Assembly (NCBI RefSeq): GCF_049800955.1
Contig: NZ_JBNAGA010000001.1
Location: 62,001-126,000 of the forward strand
DNA length: 64,000 nt
Direction of reading: 5' to 3'
Source: JAKVBH01 sp049800955
Lineage (GTDB): Bacteria > Pseudomonadota > Alphaproteobacteria > Rhodobacterales > Rhodobacteraceae
The position numbers were made by a program, and so were the translations under genes. Each line of letters begins with the position of its first letter. Position 1 is the first letter of the stretch. Below the pieces are notes generated by a model. It searched no databases. It was not told the origin of the DNA and worked only from the letters and a program-made list of their open reading frames with translations. Below, one piece after another: positions 34,380-43,232 of the stretch.

Positions 34380-35834
34380 ATGACCAAAGTCATCAAAAAC
34401 GGCACCATCGTGACCCATGATCTGACCTATGAGGCAGACGTGCTCATTGATGGTGGCAAGATCATCGAGATCGGGCCGAACCTTGCAGGGGACGAAGAGC
34501 TCGACGCCACAGGCTGCTATGTCATGCCCGGCGGGATTGATCCCCATGTGCATCTCGAGATGCCCTTCATGGGCACCTACTCTTCGGATGATTTTGAGAG
34601 CGGCACGCGCGCGGCCCTTGCGGGCGGGACGACGATGGTCGTGGATTTCTGCCTGCCCAATCAGGGCGAGAGCCTGCTTGATGCGATCAAACGCTGGGAC
34701 AACAAATCCACCCGCGCCAATTGCGACTATTCCTTCCATATGGCGGTGACATGGTGGGGCGAGCAGGTCTTCAACGATATGAAGACCGTGGTCGAAGAGC
34801 GGGGCATCAACACGTTCAAGCATTTCCTCGCCTACAAAGGCGCGCTCATGGTCAATGACGATGAGCTCTTCTCCAGCTTCAATCGTCTCGCTGAGCTGGG
34901 CGGCATTGCCATGGTGCATGCCGAGAACGGCGATGTGGTGGCCGAGCTGTCCGCCAAGCTGCTCGCGGAAGGCAATACCGGCCCTGAGGCCCATGCTTAT
35001 TCTCGGCCCTCTCAAGTCGAGGGCGAGGCCACCAACCGCGCAATCATGATCGCTGATATGGCAGGCGTGCCGCTCTACGTGGTGCACACCTCCTGCGAGG
35101 AGGCCCACGAAGCCATCCGGCGGGCGCGCCAGCAGGGCAAGCGCGTCTGGGGGGAGCCGCTGATCCAGCACCTGACACTGGATGAGAGCGAGTATTTCAA
35201 CGCCGATTGGGACCATGCCGCCCGCCGCGTCATGTCGCCCCCTTTCCGCAACAAGAAGCATCAGGACAGCCTCTGGGCCGGCCTGCAATCGGGCTCGCTC
35301 TCTGTCGTGGCAACCGACCATTGCGCCTTTACGACGGAGCAAAAGCGCTACGGGGTGGGCGATTTCACGAAGATCCCCAATGGCACGGGCGGGCTGGAAG
35401 ACCGGATGCCCATGCTCTGGACCCATGGCGTGGAGACCGGGCGGCTGACGCCCAATGAATTTGTGGCCGTGACCTCGACGAATATCGCCAAGATCCTCAA
35501 TTGCTATCCCCGCAAGGGTGCGGTGCTGGTGGGCGCGGATGCTGACCTTGTGGTCTGGGATCCTGCCAAGACCAAGACGATTTCCGCAGGTGTGCAACAA
35601 TCAGCCATCGACTATAACGTCTTTGAGGGCAAGGAGGTCAAAGGTCTGCCCCGCTTCACGCTGACCCGCGGCCATGTGGCGATCCACGATGGCGAGGTGC
35701 GCACGCAAGAGGGCCATGGCCAATTCGTCAAACGCCCGGGCAACGGCGTGACGAACCAGGCTCTGAGCACGTGGAAAGAGCTCACCCAACCGCGCCCCGT
35801 GCAGCGCACGGGCATTCCGGCAACGGGGGTTTGA
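34380..35834 (+). CDS. hydA: Dihydropyrimidinase
   Basis: 484 residues, typical for D-hydantoinase/dihydropyrimidinase. The binuclear metal centre is visible: H56 and H58 (DPHVHLE), the carboxylated K153 (HFLAYKGALM), and later HAENGD, SRP, VVHTSCEE and DHCAF. It opens the dihydrouracil or dihydrothymine ring to the N-carbamoyl-beta-amino acid between PreTA and the amidohydrolase. The ATG follows AGGAG (8 nt). Its stop overlaps the next start as TGATG. Confidence 0.95.
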   Translation: MTKVIKNGTIVTHDLTYEADVLIDGGKIIEIGPNLAGDEELDATGCYVMPGGIDPHVHLEMPFMGTYSSDDFESGTRAALAGGTTMVVDFCLPNQGESLLDAIKRWDNKSTRANCDYSFHMAVTWWGEQVFNDMKTVVEERGINTFKHFLAYKGALMVNDDELFSSFNRLAELGGIAMVHAENGDVVAELSAKLLAEGNTGPEAHAYSRPSQVEGEATNRAIMIADMAGVPLYVVHTSCEEAHEAIRRARQQGKRVWGEPLIQHLTLDESEYFNADWDHAARRVMSPPFRNKKHQDSLWAGLQSGSLSVVATDHCAFTTEQKRYGVGDFTKIPNGTGGLEDRMPMLWTHGVETGRLTPNEFVAVTSTNIAKILNCYPRKGAVLVGADADLVVWDPAKTKTISAGVQQSAIDYNVFEGKEVKGLPRFTLTRGHVAIHDGEVRTQEGHGQFVKRPGNGVTNQALSTWKELTQPRPVQRTGIPATGV

Positions 35835-36247
35835 TGTCGCTGCCGACAGCATTCGCCGCACACTTTTTGTCGGTCCAAGTCGGGGCCTTGGTCTTTTGTA
35901 TTGGCTTGATGTTGGTTGATGAAGGTGTGCAGCCATTTGACGCTTTCGAAGGCGTCGGAGTTTGGATGATTGGTCAGCTCTTAATTCTGCCGATTGCCAT
36001 CTTTACGATGCCGATAGGCGCTTTACTGAGAATGCTAGCGGGCATGTGGGGGGGCAGACCCAGGACGGCAGCACTCGGGTTTGGTGCAGGTGTTGGTTTG
36101 CTTGGATGGGCGGCTGTGGCGCTGGACTCTGACTTGAGCAATGGCCAACTGTTTTGGAGCGGGCTCCTATCAATCGCCGCAGGGCTGGCGGGCGGGTTGA
36201 CTTGGTTCGCGTTTGAACAGCCGTCGACGCAGGATGTAATTCGATGA
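35834..36247 (+). CDS. Small hydrophobic membrane protein of unknown function
   Basis: 137 residues from ATG 35834, overlapping the dihydropyrimidinase stop by one base (TGATG). Four likely membrane helices: about 12-32, 45-65, 85-103 and 108-128. No family is recognised. The coupling to the dihydropyrimidinase gene and the following importer operon suggest a membrane-bound accessory of pyrimidine uptake or turnover, but there is no direct evidence. Confidence 0.65.
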   Translation: MSLPTAFAAHFLSVQVGALVFCIGLMLVDEGVQPFDAFEGVGVWMIGQLLILPIAIFTMPIGALLRMLAGMWGGRPRTAALGFGAGVGLLGWAAVALDSDLSNGQLFWSGLLSIAAGLAGGLTWFAFEQPSTQDVIR

Positions 36248-36266
36248 AATCTGTCCTTCGCAACCA

Positions 36267-36325
36267 TGCCCGGCGGCACGCCGGGCAGCCCCCGACCGCC
36301 CCCCCGGGCGGGGGCTTCACCCCCA
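36267..36325. repeat. GC-rich hairpin pair before the ABC ATPase gene
   Basis: TGCCCGGCG and CGCCGGGCA (36267-36275 / 36279-36287) form a perfect 9-bp stem with a 3-nt loop, followed by a second GC-rich inverted element (CCGCCCCCCCGGGCGGGG). No T tract follows. It looks like a dispersed Rhodobacterales intergenic repeat that could also stop or stabilise RNA. Confidence 0.7.
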
Positions 36326-36368
36326 CCCGCGGCCGGGGACTGCCCTTAGAGCTTTGGATTAAACACTC

Positions 36369-37151
36369 GTGACGACCGCTCCCGTGATTTCCGCCCAAGA
36401 CCTGAACCTGACCTTTGAGACCAACGATGGTCCGGTGCATGCGTTGAGCGATGTGCATCTGGAGGTCGAGAAGGGGGATTTCGTCTCTTTCATCGGCCCC
36501 TCGGGTTGTGGCAAGACCACGTTTTTGCGCTGTGTGGCAGCGCTGGAGACGCCCACGGGCGGGACGCTCACGGTCAATGGGATGACGCCCGAGGAAGCGC
36601 GGCGGTCCCGGGCCTATGGCTATGTGTTCCAGCATGCGGGCCTTTATCCGTGGCGCACCATCGGGGCGAATATCCGTCTGCCGCTCGAGATCATGGGCTA
36701 TGGCAAGTCGGAGATGGCCGAGCGGGTGCAAAACGTGCTCAAGATGGTCGATCTCGAGGGTTTTGAGAAGAAATACCCCTGGCAACTCTCGGGCGGTATG
36801 CAACAGCGCGCCTCGATTGCCCGCGCGCTTGCGTTTGACGCGGATATCCTGCTGATGGATGAACCCTTCGGGGCGCTGGACGAGATCGTGCGGGATCACC
36901 TCAACCAGCAGCTTCTGGAGCTCTGGGCGGAAACCGGCAAGACCACGCTTTTCGTCACCCATTCGATCCCCGAGGCGGTGTATCTGTCTACCAGGATCGT
37001 TGTGATGTCGCCCCGCCCGGGTCGCATTACAGATGTCATCGAAAGCCCTTTGCCGCGCGAGCGCCCGCTCGACATTCGGGAAACGCCTGAGTTTCTGGAG
37101 CTTGCGCATCGGGTGCGCGACGGGCTTCGCGCGGGACATTCCTATGAATAA
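36369..37151 (+). CDS. ABC transporter ATP-binding protein (NitT/TauT type)
   Basis: 260 residues from GTG 36369. Walker A GPSGCGKTT (~43-51), Q loop, signature LSGGMQQR (~140), Walker B ILLMDEP (~160) and switch His (FVTHSIPE) are all intact. It drives the import system formed with two permeases and a binding protein downstream. The NitT/TauT family includes transporters for nitrate, sulfonates and thiamine-pyrimidine precursors, so a pyrimidine-related solute is a reasonable guess given the operon. It is separated from the next permease by an 81-bp repeat region. Confidence 0.92.
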   Translation: MTTAPVISAQDLNLTFETNDGPVHALSDVHLEVEKGDFVSFIGPSGCGKTTFLRCVAALETPTGGTLTVNGMTPEEARRSRAYGYVFQHAGLYPWRTIGANIRLPLEIMGYGKSEMAERVQNVLKMVDLEGFEKKYPWQLSGGMQQRASIARALAFDADILLMDEPFGALDEIVRDHLNQQLLELWAETGKTTLFVTHSIPEAVYLSTRIVVMSPRPGRITDVIESPLPRERPLDIRETPEFLELAHRVRDGLRAGHSYE

Positions 37152-37164
37152 CGTCCGCGCCCGC

Positions 37165-37228
37165 ACCCAGCGTCGCGTGGGGGCCAGCCCCCACACCCCC
37201 GGCGTATTTTTCGCCAGAAGAAGGGGGG
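37165..37228. repeat. Rhodobacterales-type hairpin repeat between ABC genes
   Basis: GTGGGGG (37177-37183) and CCCCCAC (37188-37194) form a hairpin with a 4-nt loop, followed by CCCCCGGCGTATTTTTCGCC and the tail AGAAGAAG. This hairpin-plus-CCAGAAGAAG layout resembles intergenic repeats common in Roseobacter-group genomes (from general knowledge). The following permease begins just after it with an AAGGGGGG ribosome site. Confidence 0.75.
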
Positions 37229-37232
37229 CGTC

Positions 37233-38165
37233 TTGCGCAATGTGATCCCTATCCTGACTGTTCTCGGGGCGATCGTGGTCCTGTGGTATCTTGCGGTGGC
37301 GCCGATGAACGTGCGCGTCGCGCTTGATCAGGCCGAGCGGGCCGGCGCGGAAGTGGTGCCGGAGGGCTCAGTGGAGCGGCGCTCTGTCTCGGTCTGGCGT
37401 CTCATGACGCAAAACCGTGCGCATGTGGCTGCGGGATACGATCTTGACCGGCCGCGTTTGCCCACGCCCCAGCAGGTTGGGCAGGAGCTTTGGAAGACCA
37501 CGGGCGCCATGGCGATGAAGGGCCGCGCCTGGTCCAAACGCTCGTTGATCTATCACAGCTGGATCACCCTGCAATCGACGCTTTGGGGCTTTTTGCTGGG
37601 CACGACTTTGGGCATCGTGGGGGCTGTTGCGATTGTCTACAGCCGCGTGGCCCAGATGAGCCTGATGCCCTGGGCGATCATAAGCCAGACGATCCCCATC
37701 GTGGCGCTGGCGCCGATGATTATCGTTGTCTCCTCTCAGCTTGGCGTGGAGGGGCGGGGGCTGCCCAAGGCGATCATTTCGGCTTATCTGTGTTTCTTCC
37801 CGGTCTTGGTTGGCATGGTGAAGGGTCTGCGCGCGCCGGAGATCGCGCAGCTGGATCTGTTGAAGTCCTATGACGCCAATAGCTGGCAGAGCTTCTTCAA
37901 GCTGCGCTTGCCCGCCTCGCTGCCTTTCTTGTTCACCTCGCTGAAGGTTGGGATTGCGGCGGCGCTGGTGGGGACGATTGTGGGCGAATTGCCGACCGGA
38001 GCGATCTCTGGCCTGGGGGCGCGCATCCTGATCGGGGACCAATTCGGAACCCCTCTGGCCATTTGGTCCGCGCTCTTTGCGGCGGCGATCCTTGCGGGGC
38101 TTCTCGTGACTTTGCTTGATCTTGCCCAAAGGCTGGCGCTGCGGAACATGGGAGGGCAGGCATGA
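37233..38165 (+). CDS. ABC transporter permease (first)
   Basis: 310 residues from a TTG at 37233 (AAGGGGGG lies 4 nt upstream). The first helix (IPILTVLGAIVVLWYLAV) is followed by an insertion of some 80 residues and five to six further helices. The EAA loop LLKSYDANSWQSFFKLRLPASLPFLF is typical of binding-protein-dependent permeases. The insertion between helix 1 and 2 is longer than in most such permeases and includes RPRLPTPQQV, the usual ordered segment before the second helix. It overlaps the next permease by 4 bp (ATGA). Confidence 0.9.
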   Translation: MRNVIPILTVLGAIVVLWYLAVAPMNVRVALDQAERAGAEVVPEGSVERRSVSVWRLMTQNRAHVAAGYDLDRPRLPTPQQVGQELWKTTGAMAMKGRAWSKRSLIYHSWITLQSTLWGFLLGTTLGIVGAVAIVYSRVAQMSLMPWAIISQTIPIVALAPMIIVVSSQLGVEGRGLPKAIISAYLCFFPVLVGMVKGLRAPEIAQLDLLKSYDANSWQSFFKLRLPASLPFLFTSLKVGIAAALVGTIVGELPTGAISGLGARILIGDQFGTPLAIWSALFAAAILAGLLVTLLDLAQRLALRNMGGQA

Positions 38166-39013
38166 CCGCTTTGATCGCGAGCCTCGTCTTCTGGATTGCG
38201 GCGTGGGGCGCCAATATCTGGCTGGCCAATTCGCGCTGGCGGGAGACCCGTCTGGTGCGGATCGCGGTCCCTGTTCTCTTTGGGGTTACGCTCCTGGTGT
38301 TGTGGGAAGGTGTGGTGCGCGGGCTTGGGGTCAGCCCGGTGATCCTTCCCGCGCCCAGCCTCGTGGCGCAGACCTTTGCCGCCTCGCTCGAGACGCTGTT
38401 GATCGATGTCGAACAAACGGTCATCAAGGGGGCTCTGCGCGGGTTTGTCATTGGCGCGATTGCGGCCTTTCTCTGCGCGATTGTCATCGACCGCTCGGCA
38501 TTTCTGACCCGTGGCCTGCTGCCCATCGGGAATTTCTTCGCGGCTCTGCCGATTGTGGGGGTTGCGCCCATCATGGTGAACTGGTTCGGATTTGACTGGC
38601 AGTCCAAGGCGGCGGTTGTGGTCGTCATGGTGTTCTTCCCGATCCTCGTAAACACGGTTCAGGGGCTGAAGGCCAGCGATGCGATGCAGCGAGACCTGAT
38701 GCGCACCTATGCGGCCAGTTATGTGCAGACGCTTGTCAAACTCCGCTTGCCTGCGGCGATGCCCTTTGTCTTCAATGGGCTCAAGATTGCCACAACGCTG
38801 GCGCTCATCGGGGCGATTGTTGCTGAATATTTCGGCTCCCCGACCCGCGGCATGGGGTTTCGCATCTCCACGGGCGTGGGCAGCTTGTCCATTGATCTGG
38901 TTTGGGCTGAGATCGCCGTGGCCGCTCTTGTCGGCACCAGTGCCTACGGGGTGATGGCTTGGATCGAACGCAGGGTGACCTTCTGGCATCCCTCGCACCG
39001 CAATTCACAATAG
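38162..39013 (+). CDS. ABC transporter permease (second)
   Basis: 283 residues, with six to seven membrane helices. The family segments GVSPVILPAPSLVAQTFAAS (before helix 2) and the EAA loop RDLMRTYAASYVQTLVKLRLPAAMPFVF are clear. The start overlaps the first permease (ATGA), so both are made together and likely form a heterodimeric channel. It ends 22 bp before the binding-protein gene. Confidence 0.92.
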   Translation: MTALIASLVFWIAAWGANIWLANSRWRETRLVRIAVPVLFGVTLLVLWEGVVRGLGVSPVILPAPSLVAQTFAASLETLLIDVEQTVIKGALRGFVIGAIAAFLCAIVIDRSAFLTRGLLPIGNFFAALPIVGVAPIMVNWFGFDWQSKAAVVVVMVFFPILVNTVQGLKASDAMQRDLMRTYAASYVQTLVKLRLPAAMPFVFNGLKIATTLALIGAIVAEYFGSPTRGMGFRISTGVGSLSIDLVWAEIAVAALVGTSAYGVMAWIERRVTFWHPSHRNSQ

Positions 39014-39035
39014 CAACCAAAACAGGGAGTAAACG

Positions 39036-40022
39036 ATGAAACTCAAGGCAAGTATAACAGGCGCGGCGCTGTCGCTCGTCGCAGGCGCGGCATTGGCTGC
39101 GGATGATGTGACGCTGCAGCTGAAATGGGTCACTCAGGCGCAGTTCGCTGGGTATTACGTGGCGCTGGAAAATGGCTACTACGGTGAGGAAGATCTCAAC
39201 GTGACGATCAAGCCCGGCGGGCCCGACATTGCACCCACACAGGTGCTCGCAGGGGGCGGCGCGGATGTGACAGTGGAGTGGATGCCTGCCGCGCTGGCCG
39301 CGCGCGAGAAGGGCCTGCCCATGGTCAATATCGCGCAACCGTTCAAATCGTCTGGCATGATGCTGACCTGCCGCAAGGATGAAGGCGTGGCCAGCACGGA
39401 TGATTTCGCGGGCAAGACTCTGGGCGTGTGGTTCTTCGGCAATGAGTTCCCGTTCCTGAGCTGGATGAGCCAGCTGGGCATCCCCACCGATGGCTCGGAC
39501 GCCGGTGTCGAAGTGCTCAAGCAGGGCTTTAACGTCGATCCGATCCTCAACGGGCAGGCGGCTTGTATCTCTACCATGACATACAACGAGTACTGGCAGG
39601 TCATTGATGCAGGGCTGTCGCCTGATGAACTGATGACCTTCAAATATGAGGATCAGGGCGTCGCGACGCTGGAGGATGGTCTCTATGTGCTGGAGGAAAA
39701 CCTCGAGGATCCGGCTTTTGTCGACAAGATGACCCGTTTCGTCCGCGCTTCCATGAAGGGTTGGAAATGGGCCGAAGAGAACCCCGAGGACGCGGCCATG
39801 ATCGTGCTGGAGTATGACGAGACGGGCGCGCAGACCGAGAACCACCAGATCCGCATGATGGGTGAGGTAGCCAAGCTGACCGCAGGGTCCAACGGCGCGC
39901 TTGATCCTGCTGATTATGAGCGCACGGTTGCGTCGCTCCTGGCGGGTGGCTCCGATCCTGTGATCACCAAGGCGCCCGAAGGGGCCTGGACCCATGTCAT
40001 CACAGATGGCGCATTGAACTAA
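39036..40022 (+). CDS. ABC transporter substrate-binding protein (NMT1/ThiY-like)
   Basis: 328 residues. A signal peptide (residues 1-21, ASITGAALSLVAGAALAA) precedes VTLQLKWVTQAQFAGYYVALENGYY, the hallmark of NMT1/THI5-like proteins including ThiY, which bind pyrimidine precursors. Specificity for a pyrimidine-type ligand fits both family and context but is inferred. An AGGGAG ribosome site lies before the ATG. A terminator-like hairpin follows. Confidence 0.92.
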   Translation: MKLKASITGAALSLVAGAALAADDVTLQLKWVTQAQFAGYYVALENGYYGEEDLNVTIKPGGPDIAPTQVLAGGGADVTVEWMPAALAAREKGLPMVNIAQPFKSSGMMLTCRKDEGVASTDDFAGKTLGVWFFGNEFPFLSWMSQLGIPTDGSDAGVEVLKQGFNVDPILNGQAACISTMTYNEYWQVIDAGLSPDELMTFKYEDQGVATLEDGLYVLEENLEDPAFVDKMTRFVRASMKGWKWAEENPEDAAMIVLEYDETGAQTENHQIRMMGEVAKLTAGSNGALDPADYERTVASLLAGGSDPVITKAPEGAWTHVITDGALN

Positions 40023-40046
40023 GCTGCGCCGCTGAGGCTAAGTCGG

Positions 40047-40077
40047 GGGGCGGAGGCCATGCGCCGCCCCTCGTTTT
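40047..40077 (+). terminator. Probable rho-independent terminator after the ABC operon
   Basis: GGGGCGG (40047-40053) pairs with CCGCCCC (40064-40070), loop of 10 nt, followed by TCGTTTT. It lies 25 bp after the binding-protein stop. Confidence 0.75.
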
Positions 40078-40100
40078 CCTGACAGATGAAAGCAACATCG

Positions 40101-40388
40101 ATGCCCAAAGCCTATTGGATCGCCCATGTCACGGTCACGGACCCGGAGAGTTATGCTGTCTATGCCGCGGGGACTGCGGCTCCCTTTGAGAAATACGGCG
40201 CTACGATTTTGGCGCGGGGCGGCGCGTATCACGCGCTGGAGGGCCCCGATCATCCGCGCAATGTGGTGATTGAATTCCCGTCCATGGAGGCGGCGCTGGC
40301 CTGTTACCGGTCAGAGGAATATCAGGCCGCGCGGGAGCACCGCCTCGAGGCGGGCATTCCCCATATCACAATTGTCGAAGGGGTGTGA
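40101..40388 (+). CDS. DUF1330 protein
   Basis: 95 residues from ATG 40101 (MPKAYWIAHVTVTDPESYAVYAAG), the start that aligns with the family; an ATG 15 nt upstream would add five residues. DUF1330 proteins have a dimeric alpha-beta-barrel-like (ferredoxin-like) fold with RGGAYHALEGPDHPRNVVIEFPS as core; the biochemical role is unknown. It follows the transporter operon after a terminator, so it may have its own promoter or read through. Confidence 0.9.
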   Translation: MPKAYWIAHVTVTDPESYAVYAAGTAAPFEKYGATILARGGAYHALEGPDHPRNVVIEFPSMEAALACYRSEEYQAAREHRLEAGIPHITIVEGV

Positions 40389-40448
40389 GGCCCGCGCCAC
40401 CGCTGTGAAGAGGCGGCGCGATATCGTTTTAGACGACCGCGCCTGCAA

Positions 40449-42611
40449 TCAGGCGAAGGAAACCCCATCGTTGACCATCGGCAAGATCGCGACGGCGCGC
40501 CCTGCGCTGGCAATGGCATTGGCGAGCGCCGGTGCTGACGGGGGCGTTCCCGGCTCACCGACACCGGAGGGAGGCTCTGCAGAGGCCACGATATGGGTCT
40601 CGATGGCGCCAATATCCCCGATGCGCAAAGGCTCATAATCCGGGAAATTGTACTGATCAACGACGCCACCGGCGAGCGTGATTTCATTGCGCATCGCATG
40701 GCCCAGCCCATAGCCGACCCCGCCTTCGATCTGCGCTTTCACGATATCGGGGTTGACCGCAATGCCGCAGTCTACCGCACAAGTGACCTTTTCGATCTGC
40801 ACACCGTCCTCGGCGTTGCCCGAAATTTCAACAACCTCGGCCACGAAGCTGCCAAAGGACTTGTGCACGGCGATGCCTTGCGTGCGCCCGGCCGGGGCTT
40901 GGCCCCAATTGCCTTTTTCGGCCGCGAGTTTCAGCACCTGCGCCTTGCGCTGCTGATCCTTGCTGTCGCCCAGATGCGCGAGGCGGAATTCCACCGGATC
41001 ACGGCCCGCGGCGCGCGCGGCCATATCCATCATGACCTCCATCGCATAGGCCGTATGCGTATGCCCGACAGCCCGCCACCACAACGTGTTGGTCGCTTTC
41101 TTTGTATCCGTCAGGCCGACATGGAAACCGGGGATCTCGTATGGCGTGTCAGACACGCCCTCGACAGAGGAATGATCGACACCGTCATGAACCGCAAAGG
41201 CCTCAAACGGGGTGCCTTTCATGATGGACTGGCCTGCAATGCGATGATCCCACGCGACGATCTCGCCTGCCTCTGACAGGCCAACCTTGACCTTGTGGCC
41301 AAAGGCCGGGCGGTAATACCCGCCGCGCATATCGTCTTCGCGGCTCCACACAAGCTTCACGGGGCGCGAGCGATCGGTGATCGCAAAGGCCAGGGCCGCT
41401 TCGACCTGATAATCCGCCGATGGTGTGGCGCGGCGTCCGAAGGAGCCGCCCGCGAGCATCGTCTTGATCCGGACCTTTTCCATGGGCAGCTCAAAAATCT
41501 GTGCCAAGGCCATGTGCGGTCCGGTGGGCATCTGCGCGCCGTCATGCAAGGTGATCCCGCCGTCGTCATTGGCCTCAATCGTGCAATTCAGAGGCTCCAT
41601 GGGCGCATGGGCCAGCAGCGGGAAATAGAACGTATGCTCAACGACCTGTGCGGCCTGATCCATCGGGCCGGGCTCTGTCTTGAGGACGTTATACGTTGGC
41701 TCGGCATTCAGGGCGGCCATGATGCCCTCTTTGATCTGCGCGCTGTCGCGGGTCTCGGCTGTCGAGAGATCCCACTCCACGCGGAGCGCGTCGCGGGCCT
41801 GCAGCGCGGCCCAGGTGTTCTCGGCGTAGACTGCAACGGCCGTGTTGTTGGGCAGGGCGGCGGCGCGGATAAAGCCTTTGATCGCCGCGGCATCGCTATC
41901 GTCAAATCCGCTGACCAATCCACCCATCTGCGGTGGCCGTGCCAGAACGGCAACCATCTGATTGGGCAGATAGACATCCATGGCAAACATCGCCTGACCG
42001 TTGCCCTTGATTGCACTGTCGACCCGGCGCACGCCGGGATTGCCGATCAATCTCCATTGCTCCGGCGTCTTGAGAACAGGCTCCGCAGGCGCCTCAAGCG
42101 CTGCAGCCGCTTCGACGAAATGACCCAGCGGGGCCGTTTGACCGCCGCCCGTGATCTGACCGTCGATGATATCCAGCGCAGCGCTCTCGACGCCCCACTC
42201 AGCCGCTGCGGCTTCGATCAGAACGGCCCGGGCCGCCGCACCCGCATTGCGGTATTGCAGGAAGGAATTGGCCATGGCCGTCGAGCCGCCCGTCCCCTGA
42301 AACTGGCCAAAGGCCAGATTGGCGTAGAGCTGCGGGTTGGATGGGGCAAATTCGTAGTCGATCTGATCCATGCCAATGCCGATTTCTTCGGCAATCAAGG
42401 TTGAGAGACCCGTGGCGGGCCCTTGCCCTTTCTCGAAGTGTTTGATGATCGCCACGACCTTGCCATCCGCGGTGATCTTCACGAAGGGATTGATCTGGGC
42501 GGCGGGGTTGCCCGCAGCCAGCGCGCCATCGGCGCGAAGCCCCACAACCAGACAGGCCCCTGCGGCAGCGGCCCCTTTCAAAAAACTGCGACGTGATGCG
42601 TTCAGTGTCAT
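40449..42611 (-). CDS. Molybdenum hydroxylase large subunit (isoquinoline 1-oxidoreductase beta-like)
   Basis: 720 residues. It begins with a twin-arginine signal (RRSFLKGAAAAGACLVVG), so it is exported folded by Tat. The body contains the characteristic segments of the xanthine dehydrogenase/IorB family: FEKGQGPATGLSTLIAEE, MAPHEALHAP-like SHAPMEPLNCTIE, GGSFGRRATPSADYQ and the final AGGVVDQYNFPDYEPLRIGDIG...SGVGEPGTPP. The C-terminal active Glu lies in GVGEPG. It oxidises N-heteroaromatics or aldehydes using a molybdopterin-cytosine cofactor; a pyrimidine-type substrate is possible, not shown. The small [2Fe-2S] subunit is the next gene upstream. Confidence 0.9.
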   Translation of the reverse strand: MTLNASRRSFLKGAAAAGACLVVGLRADGALAAGNPAAQINPFVKITADGKVVAIIKHFEKGQGPATGLSTLIAEEIGIGMDQIDYEFAPSNPQLYANLAFGQFQGTGGSTAMANSFLQYRNAGAAARAVLIEAAAAEWGVESAALDIIDGQITGGGQTAPLGHFVEAAAALEAPAEPVLKTPEQWRLIGNPGVRRVDSAIKGNGQAMFAMDVYLPNQMVAVLARPPQMGGLVSGFDDSDAAAIKGFIRAAALPNNTAVAVYAENTWAALQARDALRVEWDLSTAETRDSAQIKEGIMAALNAEPTYNVLKTEPGPMDQAAQVVEHTFYFPLLAHAPMEPLNCTIEANDDGGITLHDGAQMPTGPHMALAQIFELPMEKVRIKTMLAGGSFGRRATPSADYQVEAALAFAITDRSRPVKLVWSREDDMRGGYYRPAFGHKVKVGLSEAGEIVAWDHRIAGQSIMKGTPFEAFAVHDGVDHSSVEGVSDTPYEIPGFHVGLTDTKKATNTLWWRAVGHTHTAYAMEVMMDMAARAAGRDPVEFRLAHLGDSKDQQRKAQVLKLAAEKGNWGQAPAGRTQGIAVHKSFGSFVAEVVEISGNAEDGVQIEKVTCAVDCGIAVNPDIVKAQIEGGVGYGLGHAMRNEITLAGGVVDQYNFPDYEPLRIGDIGAIETHIVASAEPPSGVGEPGTPPSAPALANAIASAGRAVAILPMVNDGVSFA

Positions 42612-42614
42612 GGA

Positions 42615-43079
42615 TCAGGCCTCCAGAATTTCAGATGCGCGTTGAATGCCCGCGCGAATGCGTTGATAGGTGGCGCAGCGACAGGCGTTGCCGTTCATAT
42701 ACGCGTTGATCTCCGCGACCGATGGTTTGGGATTTTCGCTCAGCAAGCCCACGGCTGACATGATCTGCCCCGATTGGCAGTAGCCGCATTGCACGACGTC
42801 CAGCTCTTGCCATGCCTGCTGAAGGGCGGCGCCTTCCTTTGTCTCTCCTATGGCCTCGATGGTCGTGATCTCCAGCCCTTCGACATCCTCGACATAGGTC
42901 TGGCACGAGCGCGTGGGCTCCCCATCGACATGCACCGTGCAGGACCCGCACGAAGCAACGCCGCATCCGAATTTCGTGCCCGTCATCTTCAATTCATCTC
43001 GAATGACCCAGAGCAGGGGGGTTCCGGGCTCGGCATCAACCGTGTGATCGGCACCGTTGATTTTCAGCGTCACAGTCAT
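42615..43079 (-). CDS. (2Fe-2S)-binding small subunit of molybdenum hydroxylase (IorA-like)
   Basis: 154 residues from ATG 43079, with AAGGAG 6-8 nt upstream. Plant-type cluster GCGVASCGSCTVHVDG plus SC later (residues ~40-62), and the second cluster CGYCQSGQI...GNACRCATY (~100-140) that defines the xanthine oxidase/IorA small subunit. It passes electrons from the large subunit to a cytochrome or other acceptor. The large-subunit gene follows 3 bp later. There is no obvious regulator beside it. Confidence 0.94.
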   Translation of the reverse strand: MTVTLKINGADHTVDAEPGTPLLWVIRDELKMTGTKFGCGVASCGSCTVHVDGEPTRSCQTYVEDVEGLEITTIEAIGETKEGAALQQAWQELDVVQCGYCQSGQIMSAVGLLSENPKPSVAEINAYMNGNACRCATYQRIRAGIQRASEILEA

Positions 43080-43232
43080 GGGGGGCTCCTTCGCAATGCG
43101 GTTCAACTAAAAAGGTAGCTGGATTGCGCGCCGGAGCAACCGGATCGGCGAAATGGTGAGCAAACAGACGCGGCACAGGGCGCAGGCATCGCATTGTAGC
43201 GGATAGGTAGGGCGCGCTCGTTTTATCTTGTA

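Noticed and set aside
33510..35600. Long minus-strand open frame (696 codons) antisense to the dihydropyrimidinase region
   Set aside because: Same bias artefact; the sense-strand genes have complete catalytic motifs.
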